Source of the DNA: Balanoglossus misakiensis | Taxonomy: Eukaryota; Hemichordata | Reading direction: 5' to 3' | Assembly: GCA_040954595.2 (NCBI GenBank) | Contig: CM082585.2 | Coordinates: 6,820,001 to 6,884,000, forward strand | Length of the DNA stretch: 64,000 bases | Part shown: in pieces, positions 10,510-20,700 of the stretch | Position numbering within the stretch: position 1 is the first letter of the stretch | Layout: each line of letters begins with the position of its first letter | Position numbers and translations under genes: made by a program | Notes under the pieces: model-generated | The model's database searches: none | The model's input: the letters and a program-made list of their open reading frames with translations, nothing else | What the model was told of the DNA's origin: nothing

Positions 10510-13500
10510 CTGTGTGAAGAGAAACGGTCAAAACGGAAATCAGTTAGAAATGTTACCCTCGTTGATTATTGGTCAATGTGCTCAATCTCTGGACCTCTTG
10601 CTCGTGTCAACATAGAATACCACTTCCATTTCATCAAATCTTTCTTTTTTTCTGAAGGTATAGCACGTTGATGAAATGAAATTTGGACAGAAACTGTCAC
10701 TAATGCACTAACCTGTTTCTTGATTCGCTGTCGTAAAATCAGTACTCCAAACATAATGACGAGTATTCCTCCAATAGCATAAAGTCCATATTTCATATAG
10801 TACGCTATCTGGTTAGGCAAGACAAAGCCGTGTTTGTATGTTTCCACGATCCCATCAGTGACTTGGACTCGCTGCAATACAGAACACAATATAACTTGCT
10901 ATTAAAATCTCTGTTTTACAGCAAAGAGAACGGAATTAGTTCAGAAATGTTCTGTATTTAGACGAAGCATAGACCCTAGGGGACGAAGTATGCCAAAAAC
11001 GTGATACACAAATGTGGGGGCGCTGTTCCCCATAGAGTAGCGAATCGAAGTACATGTATATGATAAAGTCGTTTGGTATGCCTTTTCTTTGAAGGGAGGG
11101 GAGTGATACTAGAAGTTAAAATCACGCAGCAACAGCAACATCCTGAGAAGGAACAGTTGCAGACAGTTTGAACCCGCCAATATGAAAGGATTTTTGATTG
11201 ACAAAAGAAAATATTTTGTGCCCTGATTTCATCATAATCCTTCTTCCGTGACCCAAATCAACAACTGATTGAACAATGAATGGTTATAAAATAATATAAT
11301 CTATGTGACCTGGTTCTCCACATCATGTCCTTTGACCTTTCATGCAATTGTCTGTCCGCAGAACAGAGCAAATCGTGATATTGTCTGTCTCAATGACACG
11401 CTAATACCGTGTGATAGAAAATTGGACTTCATGGCGTGATATTCATTTGCATATCAATCCTACTACTGTAGTTCCAATCAACAACAATGGACGGTTTAAA
11501 AAAATACTAATTGACATCATTCAGGTGTATACGTAATCACGTCATGTCCTTTGACCATCTGTGCAATGTTCACAGAGAAAATCGTACTGCTGTAAAACAG
11601 GAAATTTTCATTAACGATAAATTCTTCGCGAAATACGCGAGAGCCAAAAACACGCGAAAATAAAAAAGTCGCGTAAAAAGGTTTTTCGGAGATAACGATG
11701 CAGTGAAATAGAAGAACGCGAAAAATAATCGTCGCGTAATAGTTGCCGCTTTTGATATCGCGAAAATTTCCTGTCGCGAAAATTGCCCGTTTTATAGTAT
11801 TTTTTTATCTCGACGAAGTCGGCACGATACAGCAAGCTGTTGGGCGATGTCCAATTATGGTAGAGCGTAAGATGAAAAGCTCTCAGGTCGTTATAATATA
11901 TCTTTGTGCATGCCAACGATTTTTGCTGCACATTCCCTAAGAATTCTGTGTCATACCACATCAGCCGTGAACTTTGTTCATTACATATGAAAAGGGTCTG
12001 CATCACGTTCCTCACCACGCTCATGTTACTACACAATAAATAGTGACATCAAAAATGTGACCTTTCCCAGTTAGTTTCTGATTATAATAATGATAATGTT
12101 TATTAGGTCATATAGGCCACCGACCTATATTACAACCCGCCAGCCTCTTCCCCCTTCTTTTCTCTCGGTTCGGGAATCTGCTGAAACGTCTCTAACTATC
12201 CAGACTCTGTCCACAATCATTTACATCTTATCTTCAGACGTTGGCCTCGTTCAAGGCCGCAGCGTGTGGTATGCCAGTTATTGATTACACAATCATGATT
12301 ACTAGGGGTCAAGGAACTCTATCAACACAGGTGAATGACTTCTTACGTTATCACAGAAAAAATCTCTGACCATCCGTCGTGACTCTGAGTACCTGGTTAT
12401 AAGTTATGATCTACTTACCTCTTCAAACCACAGCACTGGAAAATGGTTGCTTTTGATGTTGCCTGTTTCCCTGGTGATTACAAAGGAAACTACTTTTAAT
12501 TATGTCGTATACTGAAAAATTGACAATTCTGCTAAAAATTGGGTTCACCAATACCAGTGTTATAGTTTGTCCGTGAATTATGTATACGATTATACATCAA
12601 GCACGTCGGCGTACCTTGGTACCTATGGACTGATTGTTTGCTCGCATGCATTGTATGAAATGGTCAAATGTGTCTTTCCAAATACGAATATGGGCACCAC
12701 TACTTGGAAATTGTGCGATTCTTATTTGATTTGGGTCTTGAGCTGATAATTCAACAAGTCAAACCTACCGTATATTTTCGTCTTGTTCCACGTACATGTT
12801 TAGTTGTAATCGTTCAGCAAAACGCCAGGGTAGGCCCATTTTCTGTCAGGTAATGCGATATGCATAGTTAGAAAATGTAGGAAATGTACGTTTAATTATA
12901 TACATGTTCGTTCGTTCGTTCGTCCGTCCGTCCGTCCGTTCATTCATTCATACTTACTGGCTCCATATCTAGGAAATTTTCATGCAATTCTTTCTTCGGA
13001 CTGAGTCCCATGATTGCCTCGGCCAACATCGGATCGCCCTCGTAGAAATGGGGGTTGGACACAGACATAGGCGCGCCTTACGGAAGAGAGAACACACAGT
13101 ACACAGATAAAACTTTTTTTAAACACGTTCAGCCGACACAGGGTCTTGAGAAGCAGTCTTGAAGTACAAACGTCATACCGCTTAGAAACAGTCACACATT
13201 TAAGCTCAGAGACTGGAAAATATTAGTTTCTAAGTTGTAATAATATTGTATCGTTATTCTAACGAACTCGCATGCAGTGGGCAATGAATGTTGATTGCAA
13301 ACATGTACGGTAAATACAACCATAAGTGGTATACCTGCTCGACAGGGCCCAACACCGAGAAGACCCGACGGTAGACATTTCGGTTTGCAGAATCCCTGGT
13401 TGGGTGGATAATCCGTGCCATTTGCATAGGCATATTTGGTCAAGGGGAAATGTAACAAGGTGATTCCCTCGTAGATTACGTCCTTTTCGTATTCGTAAGG

Positions 13501-14488
13501 CATTGATCTGAAGAAAAATGTTTAGTTAGATGAAATATTACAATAGACATATATTCAGTACGTTTCCAAATGCTTGTGTGTTTGTTTGTTTTTAGTTTGT
13601 TTTTTATTGATTGGGCGATTGATTGAGCGATTAAGCGATTGGTTGATGGATTGATTGACTGGCTGATTAAATTCTGTATTTCTCGGCTATGAAACTCACC
13701 TGCACATATCTGGAGTAAAGATATACAAGACTTCGTCTCTATTGATGTGCGGGTGATACATTGATCCATCTGAGAAAAAGGGATAACACGTCAAATACAA
13801 TGGTAATACAACTGCATGTTCAAAACGACCCTGAAAACGAGTTCGTGCATCAAGTAACTTCGCTTAGGTCACTCAAGGTCAACTGCGTTCCAACTGAAGC
13901 TGGTGACTTTGAACTGTTTTTGCATCTATGGCGACCTTCATATAGACGGCGTGAAATAGCTATCAGTCACTTACCAGTACCGTTTATCATGTTAGCTACG
14001 TCAGTGAGCCAGTAATCCAATCGAGACTTTCCTGCCCATCTATTGACGACATTTAAATTCGATTGATCGTCTTCTCCGGTGAACACGGTGAAGACGCCAA
14101 CGTTTGAGTTGTTCCGCTGTAATGAAACGATAAAGAGAGACATTCAGTGACCCATGCAACTAAACGGTACACGTAGACCATGAATGCCAACGAGAGAGAG
14201 AGGGGAGAGAGAGAGAGTTAATACTCATGCGATGAAATAAAAAAAAAACATCGACATACTTACCCCCATTAAAAAGCCAAAATGATCACTTGGAATGAGT
14301 TTCTTGCCGACAAGCGGCTGTAACATTTTGAACAACGGTTCTGGGTAGCCCCATATCAGCTGCTTTACTGTTAATTCTATGAACAGTGTTTCCTTCGCGG
14401 CTTTGATCAAACCGTCCATCAACTTCTGCACAAATCCTGGTAATTGGTCCATCATGTGAACTATTGTCTGAAACAGGAAGACATCGAA

Positions 14489-14550
<62 letters not shown>

Positions 14551-15180
14551 TAGATTCGCTTATCCAACTGGACGAATATCCAAAGAGTCTAAGCCTATCC
14601 TGAAGCCACACTGACTTACCATTAGCGGCAGGTTCACAGTGGTAAACGTATCATTTTCATCGCCAACGGATAAACTTCTGTCGAATATGTAAATTTGCGG
14701 TTCAACGAAAGATACAGTACCATTGTCATTCCAGGTAATATTTTCTTTCGGTGTGTGGGTCCTGCAAAGAAATGCCATTTACGTTATCATCACAAACGAA
14801 AGACAGAGATTTTACTTCAAGATATTTTTTATATTTAGATTCAGGATCAAGCTGGCTCGCTCGCTCGCTCACTCACTCACTCACTCACTCGCAGTACCTG
14901 TATGTGTATGGACCAATTTGCTTGACGATAGGCTGTGCACCTTGTAGAACACTCTCTTTGTTCTGCACATCGAAGAAATAAAATTTTTGGAACATCGGGA
15001 TCGGTGGATCGACCCATCCAGGATACAGCTGCGAACTCGGGTTTATTACCATCAGCTGGTGTGAGAAGAAAAATAAACATCTTTAGGCCTAAATTGTAGT
15101 CGCATTTTCGGTGGTTGCTATCCTTGTAATACTTGTTAATTACTAAGCTTCTAAAACTGTGGAATTATAATGACGACGAC

Positions 15181-15211
<31 letters not shown>

Positions 15212-17155
15212 ACGGAGGATGCGCAGTTTGTGATGAGAAACAGCCCTGCCACGCAGAGCTTAAGTTCGATAAGGTCACGTCCTCAAAAGAGAAAAAAACG
15301 CAAACCAAGGCCGCAATCCACAAAAAATGAACGTAACAGCCAGCTAGCATTCATTGCGTACGTGTGTTCACAAGATGCCCCCGGGGACTGGGTTGCCCAC
15401 AAAGCGAATAAGGTCAAGTCCCTTGAGGGACTGCGGTTTTAATCCATGGTCGCCCCACAAAGGGTGACCGTGGCGAAACGCGGCGACAAGGCTATCAGTG
15501 ACAGTTAATCGATTTCTGAAGCCTTGCTGACCATAAGATATATCAAGAAAACAGAATTCAACAAGTACTGATTGTGTTTTTCGCAGCACAGCTTCTGCAG
15601 TACATCTACGCACATCATTTAGCAGGCTAGCGTGAACCCAACTCTAGCAATAAAAGTGACCCTGGGAATTCGGCGTGTACATGTACAAGAAAGAGCCGTG
15701 GGTGTTTTCGTGTCAACGTACAATGAAAGCCAGTCAAAGAGAAGACTGTTTATCTCTAGCTCTTCGTGGTTTACATTTGAAAAGAGTCACAAAGGCAGTA
15801 TTCATAGTTCGGAGTGTGTAAACATCCCTTGAATGCAACTGCCAACGTAACCTGCAAGCATGGGGTTAAGAATATCGAATGCGTCCAAGACGTCGACGCA
15901 CTAATTGGACGATATTATTGTGTACATCAAAAACCGTTACATTGTAATTATGAATCAGTGATGGGGCGAAATAACAAAAGCCTCACACTGAACAATTTAA
16001 TGGTGCATGCTTAATTTACAACGTATTGTTACTCCAACCACCAATGTATCGTTGCATAACCCGTCGACCAACCCGTCTGCACGTTCAAGATGTATTGACG
16101 TTTTTGTCATCCAAAATCCCCCCCCAAAATAAACGTTTCTCAGCTAGCTTTTACATTCAACAGGTGTTACATCTTTATACAGACGTTCATCGTTGATGAG
16201 TATTTTCGTTCGATCAGTGAACATTCGAGTAAAAACCAGAAACTCTGAATGATATATATTTTTTAAATAATACTTCAATATTTATTCTTTGTTAGACAGA
16301 GTTTCTTGTTTTACGTCGAACAATTAACAATTAAATTTCTCTTTCTGCTGCTGGCCAAGTATCACCACAACGACCTCTCTCTTGTCTATCATCCTTTTTT
16401 CGTGGCTTCGTGCATAGACTATAGAGAAACAGGACTTTCTCTAAGTAGGGTCTTTGCTTCGTGCAGACGAAGGACACGGTCCGTCTCTTCAACGCGTGCT
16501 TCAGTTTTAGTCGCATATTTGATTTCAATTCCGAAGATTCCTGAACATTCAAACCCATTTTCAGCAAAATCTAACGTTTATGAAGTCAATGCGTTGGAGA
16601 CCACGTTGCCAAGTGTAACCGTTTGGATGCAAACGTGTGTTCGTGTTTGTAATTAGGCTATCGTGTCATTCAGGCTGACGTCGGTCTCTGCGCATACGTC
16701 CTCAGCTCAATAATTATGTCTCTGCATGCATGCTGGAAATAGCGATCGCCCGTACTCGTGGCATAACTGCATGACGCCATATGGCTTTGTGAGTGAAAAT
16801 AGCTTCTGTTTTCATGTGGGTTTCATCATTTTGGATATTCGGGGAAATCATCTCGAGGAACGCTTCTTGTTTTTGCATTTGGGCGACTATTAAAACTGTA
16901 AACAACATACAATGTAAGTAGGACTGCCAGACAATATCTTACATAACATTGGCTAAGCCATCATGCATTATTAATTAAAACGGAGCAGGGATGTTTTCTC
17001 ACAGAAAAGAACTCCAGCCCATTACTAATACTTACTTTATTGAGGATAAGATTATCGACAGCTACTATGAGGTACGGTAACACAACGGCACCGACAAAAC
17101 ATAGGATACATGCAGGTCCAACGAGCCATACTTTACATCCTCCCGGCAATGCCAT
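10435..17155 (-). CDS. SCARB2-like: class B scavenger receptor, SR-B/LIMP-2 (CD36 superfamily), complete
   Basis: Twelve exons (listed separately) join in perfect phase to 1488 bp, 495 residues plus TGA, the usual size for CD36/SCARB1/SCARB2. The protein is a two-pass membrane glycoprotein: short N-terminal tail, TM1 at about 9-31, a large lumenal or extracellular domain, TM2 at about 443-465 and a 30-residue cytosolic tail. Diagnostic pieces: YPGWVDPPIPMFQKFYFFDVQN, KQIGPYTYR, NGTVSF, SLSVG, CRSMPYEYEKDV, YPPNQGFC and FPVLWFEE. Cysteines 278, 319, 323 and 334 fit the family disulfide pattern. Several N-glycosylation sequons are present (NIT, NDT, NNS, NGT). The tail ends DDEKKPLLT, an [D/E]xxxLL lysosomal sorting signal comparable to LIMP-2's acidic dileucine end. 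Likely role: lysosomal/endosomal lipid transport or a receptor for a lysosomal enzyme; SR-B1-like lipoprotein binding is the alternative. The first ATG has a strong context (G at -3, G at +4). Confidence 0.95.
10713..10871 (-). CDS. SR-B gene exon 11: TM2
   Basis: Acceptor GTATTGCAG, donor CAG|GTTAGT. Encodes RVQVTDGIVETYKHGFVLPN, then KYGLYAIGGILVIMFGVLIL (TM2) and the stop-transfer RQRIKKQ. Exactly 53 codons, phase 0 at both ends. Confidence 0.95.
11627..11778. repeat. CGCGAAAA-rich cluster in SR-B intron 10
   Basis: Eight CGCG tetramers in 152 bp, mostly as CGCGAAAA or its complement, in an otherwise AT-rich intron (10872-12418). The pattern suggests a degenerate inverted or tandem repeat element. 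Confidence 0.6.
12419..12470 (-). CDS. SR-B gene exon 10 (52 bp)
   Basis: Acceptor AATCACCAG, donor GAG|GTAAGT. Encodes ETGNIKSNHFPVLWFEE. The PVLWFEE block matches the conserved P(I/L)LW(F/L)xE of the family. This exon is absent from long-ORF views because of its size. Confidence 0.92.
12769..12842 (-). CDS. SR-B gene exon 9 (74 bp)
   Basis: Too short and diverged for simple ORF listing. Acceptor CCTGACAG, donor ATACG|GTAGGT. It encodes KMGLPWRFAERLQLNMYVEQ then DENI(R), aligning with the family's TG--------RLQ(V/L)N stretch. It enters in phase 0 and leaves two bases, exactly what exon 10 needs. Lys-Met replaces the usual (I/V)T before the Gly. Confidence 0.9.
12907..12950. repeat. compound tetranucleotide repeat (TTCG)n(TCCG)n(TTCA)n
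   Basis: Successive blocks of ttcg, tccg and ttca end next to the exon 8 donor of the SR-B gene, which is read on the other strand. Confidence 0.95.
12958..13076 (-). CDS. SR-B gene exon 8
   Basis: Acceptor CTCTTCCGTAAG, donor CCA|GTAAGT. Encodes APMSVSNPHFYEGDPMLAEA, then IMGLSPKKELHENFLDMEP. The S-x-PHFY-x-(G/A)D pattern is conserved across CD36 proteins. A tetranucleotide repeat array begins within about 10 bases of the donor. Confidence 0.95.
13335..13507 (-). CDS. SR-B gene exon 7: cysteine-rich segment
   Basis: Acceptor TTTTCTTCAG, donor GCAG|GTATAC. Encodes (R)SMPYEYEKDVIYEGI, then YANGTDYPPNQGFCKPKC and GVGPC. The ANGxxYPPNxGFC string is particularly SR-B1-like (family knowledge from memory). 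It holds three of the four lumenal cysteines downstream of TM1. Confidence 0.95.
13605..13672. repeat. degenerate GATT repeat, SR-B intron 6
   Basis: Imperfect gatt/gattga units (gattgggcgattgattgagc and onward) fill about 65 bp of the 192-bp intron. Confidence 0.8.
13700..13769 (-). CDS. SR-B gene exon 6
   Basis: A 70-bp exon, acceptor TTTTTCTCAG, donor TGCAG|GTGAGT. Encodes (D)GSMYHPHINRDEVLYIFTPD plus MC. The Cys (residue 278) followed by Arg-Ser on the next exon is the family's conserved C-R-S. Confidence 0.93.
13975..14116 (-). CDS. SR-B gene exon 5
   Basis: Acceptor TTCATTACAG, donor ACTG|GTAAGT. Encodes RNNSNVGVFTVFTGEDDQSN, then NRWAGKSRLDYW and MINGT, the conserved R-N-N...V-x-x-G-x-D and MINGTD regions of the family. 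Confidence 0.94.
14264..14467 (-). CDS. SR-B gene exon 4: apical helical bundle
   Basis: Acceptor CTGTTTCAG, donor GGG|GTAAGT, 68 codons. Encodes MMDQLPGFVQKLMDGLIK, then ELTVKQLIWGYPEPLF and SDHFGFLMG. This corresponds to the helical apex that binds ligand in CD36 and LIMP-2, and to the conserved (V/L)xxLxWGY motif. Confidence 0.94.
14490..14549. repeat. (GAT)n microsatellite, SR-B intron 3
   Basis: About 20 tandem gat units within the 152-bp intron between exons 3 and 4. They create false poly-His and poly-Ser frames. Confidence 0.97.
14620..14761 (-). CDS. SR-B gene exon 3
   Basis: Acceptor CTTTGCAG, donor ATG|GTAAGT. Encodes THTPKENITWNDNGTVSFVE and the RSLSVGDENDTF segment, matching the NTVSF...SLSVG stretch of CD36. 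Three sequons (NIT, NGT, NDT) predict N-glycosylation. Confidence 0.94.
14860..14891. repeat. (GCTC)n(ACTC)n repeat, SR-B intron 2
   Basis: Tandem gctc then actc units in the 136-bp intron, immediately beside the exon 2 donor. Confidence 0.95.
14898..15055 (-). CDS. SR-B gene exon 2
   Basis: Acceptor CACACCAG, donor TACAG|GTACTG. Encodes LMVINPSSQLYPGWVDPPIP, then KFYFFDVQN and KQIGPYTY, the best-conserved N-terminal block of the CD36 family. A (GCTC)/(ACTC) repeat begins about 15 bases inside the following intron. Confidence 0.95.
15170..15210. repeat. (GAC)n(GAT)n microsatellite, SR-B intron 1
   Basis: gacgacgac followed by about ten gat units, roughly 115 bp upstream (transcript sense) of exon 2. 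It gives false poly-Asp and poly-Met frames. Confidence 0.95.
17036..17155 (-). CDS. SR-B gene exon 1: start codon and TM1
   Basis: Encodes MALPGGCKVW and the hydrophobic TM1, ending ILNK at donor AAA|GTAAGT, 40 codons, phase 0. The ATG at 17155 is chosen because the only upstream in-frame start-like codon (17173) is GTG. An out-of-frame ATG lies 5 bases upstream at 17160 in weak context. Confidence 0.9.
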
Positions 17156-17432
17156 TTCATCTACACCGCACACGCAAAATCCAGCAGCAGCCGCAGTAGC
17201 TCCTAATCAATCAAGAAAGACAACAAGGGGTGAATAAACTGCGCTCGGTTTTTGTTGTCATAATCTAGATGATCAGATTGTGGTGTATAGTCCACACACT
17301 ACAGCGTCCCAGCTCTCACTGACCTGGTTATTATAACAATCACGCATGACCATTATGTAGTACAGTTGTTTACTCCCCCAGATATACATGTAGTCGCGAC
17401 CGCCCTGGGCCCTGCACAGGGGGCCGTTGGCA

Positions 17433-17445
17433 AGGTCACTGACCT
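17433..17445. promoter_or_regulatory. perfect IR-1 nuclear receptor palindrome AGGTCA-c-TGACCT
   Basis: Two consensus half-sites inverted with a 1-bp spacer, about 280 bp upstream of the SR-B gene ATG. IR-1 is the classic site for FXR- and EcR-type heterodimers. Whether it is used is unknown. Confidence 0.5.
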
Positions 17446-17463
17446 CTCCCATCCGCTCGCTAT

Positions 17464-17535
17464 GGGCGGGGCAATGTTATACTTGACAAGCTCTCTTTGG
17501 CCGTGCTTGTACCGCTACCGTCGCGACTATATAAA
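17464..17535. promoter_or_regulatory. GC box and TATA-like motif
   Basis: GGGCGGGGC at 17464-17472 (Sp1-type GC box) and TATATAAA at 17528-17535 in plus orientation, in a locally CpG-richer stretch. In this orientation the TATA would drive rightward transcription away from the SR-B gene. A symmetrical TTATATAA at 17739-17746 could serve the minus strand. Promoter use is inference. Confidence 0.35.
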
Positions 17536-17635
17536 TCGGCGGCATTTCATTGCAGGTTTGAAAACCGGTCATATCGTGTAGCGATTCCTCTACGGTACGA
17601 TTCTACGTAGTTTGCTGGCGGCCGATGTGACAATG

Positions 17636-17726
17636 CCCCCCCCCCGGACAGTTCCTGGACGTGGACATGTCTTGGCAACAACGTACGTAGCTGTGGTACG
17701 CAGCTGTACAGTTGAGGGGGGGGGGG
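17636..17726. repeat. C10 tract and G11 tract
   Basis: C10 at 17636-17645 and G11 at 17716-17726 on the same strand, 70 bp apart, able in principle to pair as a hairpin stem. Confidence 0.9.
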
Positions 17727-20700
17727 CTGATGACCCCCTTATATAAACAACCATCGTGATAAGAACCTCGACACAAACATGTAAAAAGCAATTGTCATGT
17801 AACCTTGGCCCCAAACACCATGTTACATGTTTTCTAATGTGGATAAGGCACGAGATATGAAATGTCGCGTTGTTTTTGCCAATTTAGCCTACAACTCGGC
17901 CGAAATCTTTAATTTATCTGGAAACTAAATGTGACCTTACAACCTGTTCTTAACTTTCCCCATAACACTAGAACAATGTAAAAAGTTTCTGTGATGTGTT
18001 GAGTCCCGTGACCAGATCCCCGTTGTTTACGTGATTGTATGTGGTTCATCCAAGGGAGGGTCAGGGTTATCGCCGACCTCATTAGACATGCCGACACCAA
18101 GAAACTCACTACATGTACTCATCTGATGTCACTACAGTTATAATATTATCAGACAGCTACGGAAAGTAAATATTTTCTCGAAGTTGACAGACAAACACGA
18201 ACGGGCGGGGGAGTGAAGTCCTTCAACTTTAGTACTTATGTGTTTTTCACATATCCGGAGACCTTCGTATTTCTCTTGAATTTGCAAAGGACAAAGTCTC
18301 TCTTGTTCTACCTATTTGGTGTCAAAAATCCATTACATACTAACTTCAAATCAATAAGCAACTCAAATGATTGACCACACATGGCTGGAAGAATACCGTG
18401 AACAATTGCTTTTGCCTTTTACGCTAAGTTTGAATTTACGTCAAACCGCCGAATCAGTGTAAAACAAAATTATTTTGGTGTGACTTTCACACTATTCACG
18501 TGCACTATTTCGTCCTTGTGGTGTTTACATCAAGAAGATTGAGTGTAATAAAACTAATCGCTGTGCCATTTTCTCGGTAGTAGCACGTCAAATGAATTAT
18601 ATCCAGCAGAAAATGCTTTACCCTTCAAGCCTTCAAATGAGAGCTACTTTGTATCTCAGTGGTTGCACTGGGGGAAAATATCAAGATACCCTTTTACAAC
18701 AAACTGTTATTTTCAAGGCACATTCTACCTTATAATGAGTGAGTGATAATCGTTTCACACAGATGCATTATTGGGATGACGGGTATACCTGTACTGTCAC
18801 ACTGATAAAGAAAGTAAGAACGCGATTTTGCCGTAGGCGGCGGGTGTCAAGCTGCCGTATTCCCCGTCCTGACGTCAGCGTCGAAGGTATATTTTTTTTC
18901 CTGGCCACCGCGGGCGACGTTTATATTATTTGGGTAGAGATACGATATTACAAAGGAGCTATTTAATTCGTGCGCGTTTCCGAGAAAACAACCTACGTAT
19001 AGAAGTAATCATTTTGGGTAAATACGTAAAGAAACACACCAACAATCACAGAGAGTTTTAATCTACCAACGGCGTTGCTTGCCAATTATAGTATCCGGTT
19101 CTTCAAATGTCACTACGAACTGAAAACAAGAAAGCTACTAATATCGTAGATACACACGGAAATTAGGAATTTGATAACTTTTCCAATTTTAAACAGCAAT
19201 GTGAACCCATGCCCACATTAAACCAAATTCGCCTCACACTGGCAATGACGGTGGCGATGTGGAACACCTTAGACAAAACTACTTGAAGATTGCTCGTATA
19301 CTTCGAAACCGTGAAGAAGGCGCTCTTTTAATTCCTACTGTGCAAATCAGTTGAAAAGGACAGATTGAACTTGTCGCTTTAGCTTTTGGCGTTGCCAGAT
19401 CAATATGATATACCTGGACGTGATTCCAGATATATAACTAATATTTCGTATCTTGTAAAAGTTTTTAAAAAGTGCACGCAGTCTCTTGTTGACTTCACCT
19501 TGAAACGCAAGGAAATCTGAGGACTGTCTGAAAACATCAAAATGATGTTGTGGAGAGCGTATTGAGACCCCAAAGCTATCCAACACAGTTCCCCTTTCTC
19601 AAGGACGCTCGTCTGTCGCCAGCATCACTGATGACTTTGTTGATTGCACTGAGAGAGGAAGCGCAGTTTTGGGACCGGACTTTGCCGCTGGTTCATAGTA
19701 ATACGGGTATCCGCAAATGTCACCACATGATTTCCCACTCTGTGTATTAACCCAGCCGGCGTTCGCAGGGCAAGAATCATCGCAGCAACGTATACGCGTC
19801 CAAGCATATTGTTGTTAGGATAGACAAAATACTATAGGGAACTAGTTGCTCTCAATATTCAAGTAGCGGGGTTGACGTAAGATGTCTTCGGTAAAATTAG
19901 ATGCCGAATACAACCGCTCCGAATGAATGAAATTTATCGATTACACTGTTTATGATGAGAGTGACTCGTAATGATGGGTGCGCGTTTTTGTGACAACCGA
20001 CTTGTGATATCGATAAAACATAACATGAATGACAGATTAAGATATAAAGTGCCAGTGAGATAAAGAGAATGTGCTAATTTTGTCGTGCGCTGCCGACGAA
20101 CATGACCGATTTCGCTGTCCACCCGAAACCTGTCGTGCATCAGTCTACAAATCAAATCAAACCTCTCCTGGGAGCCGTGCACTGCGCCGCCTACAGTTCA
20201 AAGTCCAAGCACCATCAATCAAACAGGTGGCGTCTAAAAACCCAGAATTGCTAAGGTGTTACACCAAACATTGCCTTGAACTTGGATCCCACAACACCCC
20301 AGGGTCCACGCGCGCTAGAATCCGCATCGCTCACGATCCAATGCCATTCCGATAATCTATTTTCATGCAAACGGAGTTTCTTCTGCCCAAACTCGCGTTT
20401 CTCCCATGAATATGGCAAACTCACAGTCTTCTCATTTTCCATTCCAAGTCACAAATCGGGTAACAACTGCAAAGTTGCTGAGGAAAGATCTCAGCTGCAT
20501 ATGACTAATCAGTGTCGTGGTAGTTTGGAATCAAGATTAACTAGAAACCCTTTAGTTTTATATTTATTCAGTCCTTGTAAGTGGCTGATAAATCATTGTA
20601 CGCATCTAAAATAAGATGTTTTAATTTGTACGTCTCATAAGACCTTGGCTTCTAATTATAAACTGTCAATTTCGGCATCTGTCGGCTAAAACTTGACGGC

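Noticed and set aside
14225-14611. Protein with a long poly-His run
   Set aside because: The His run is the (GAT)n intron microsatellite read through; the real exon begins at the CTGTTTCAG acceptor.
17156-17173. Extending the SR-B N-terminus to 17173
   Set aside because: The codon there is GTG, not ATG; the first in-frame ATG is at 17155.
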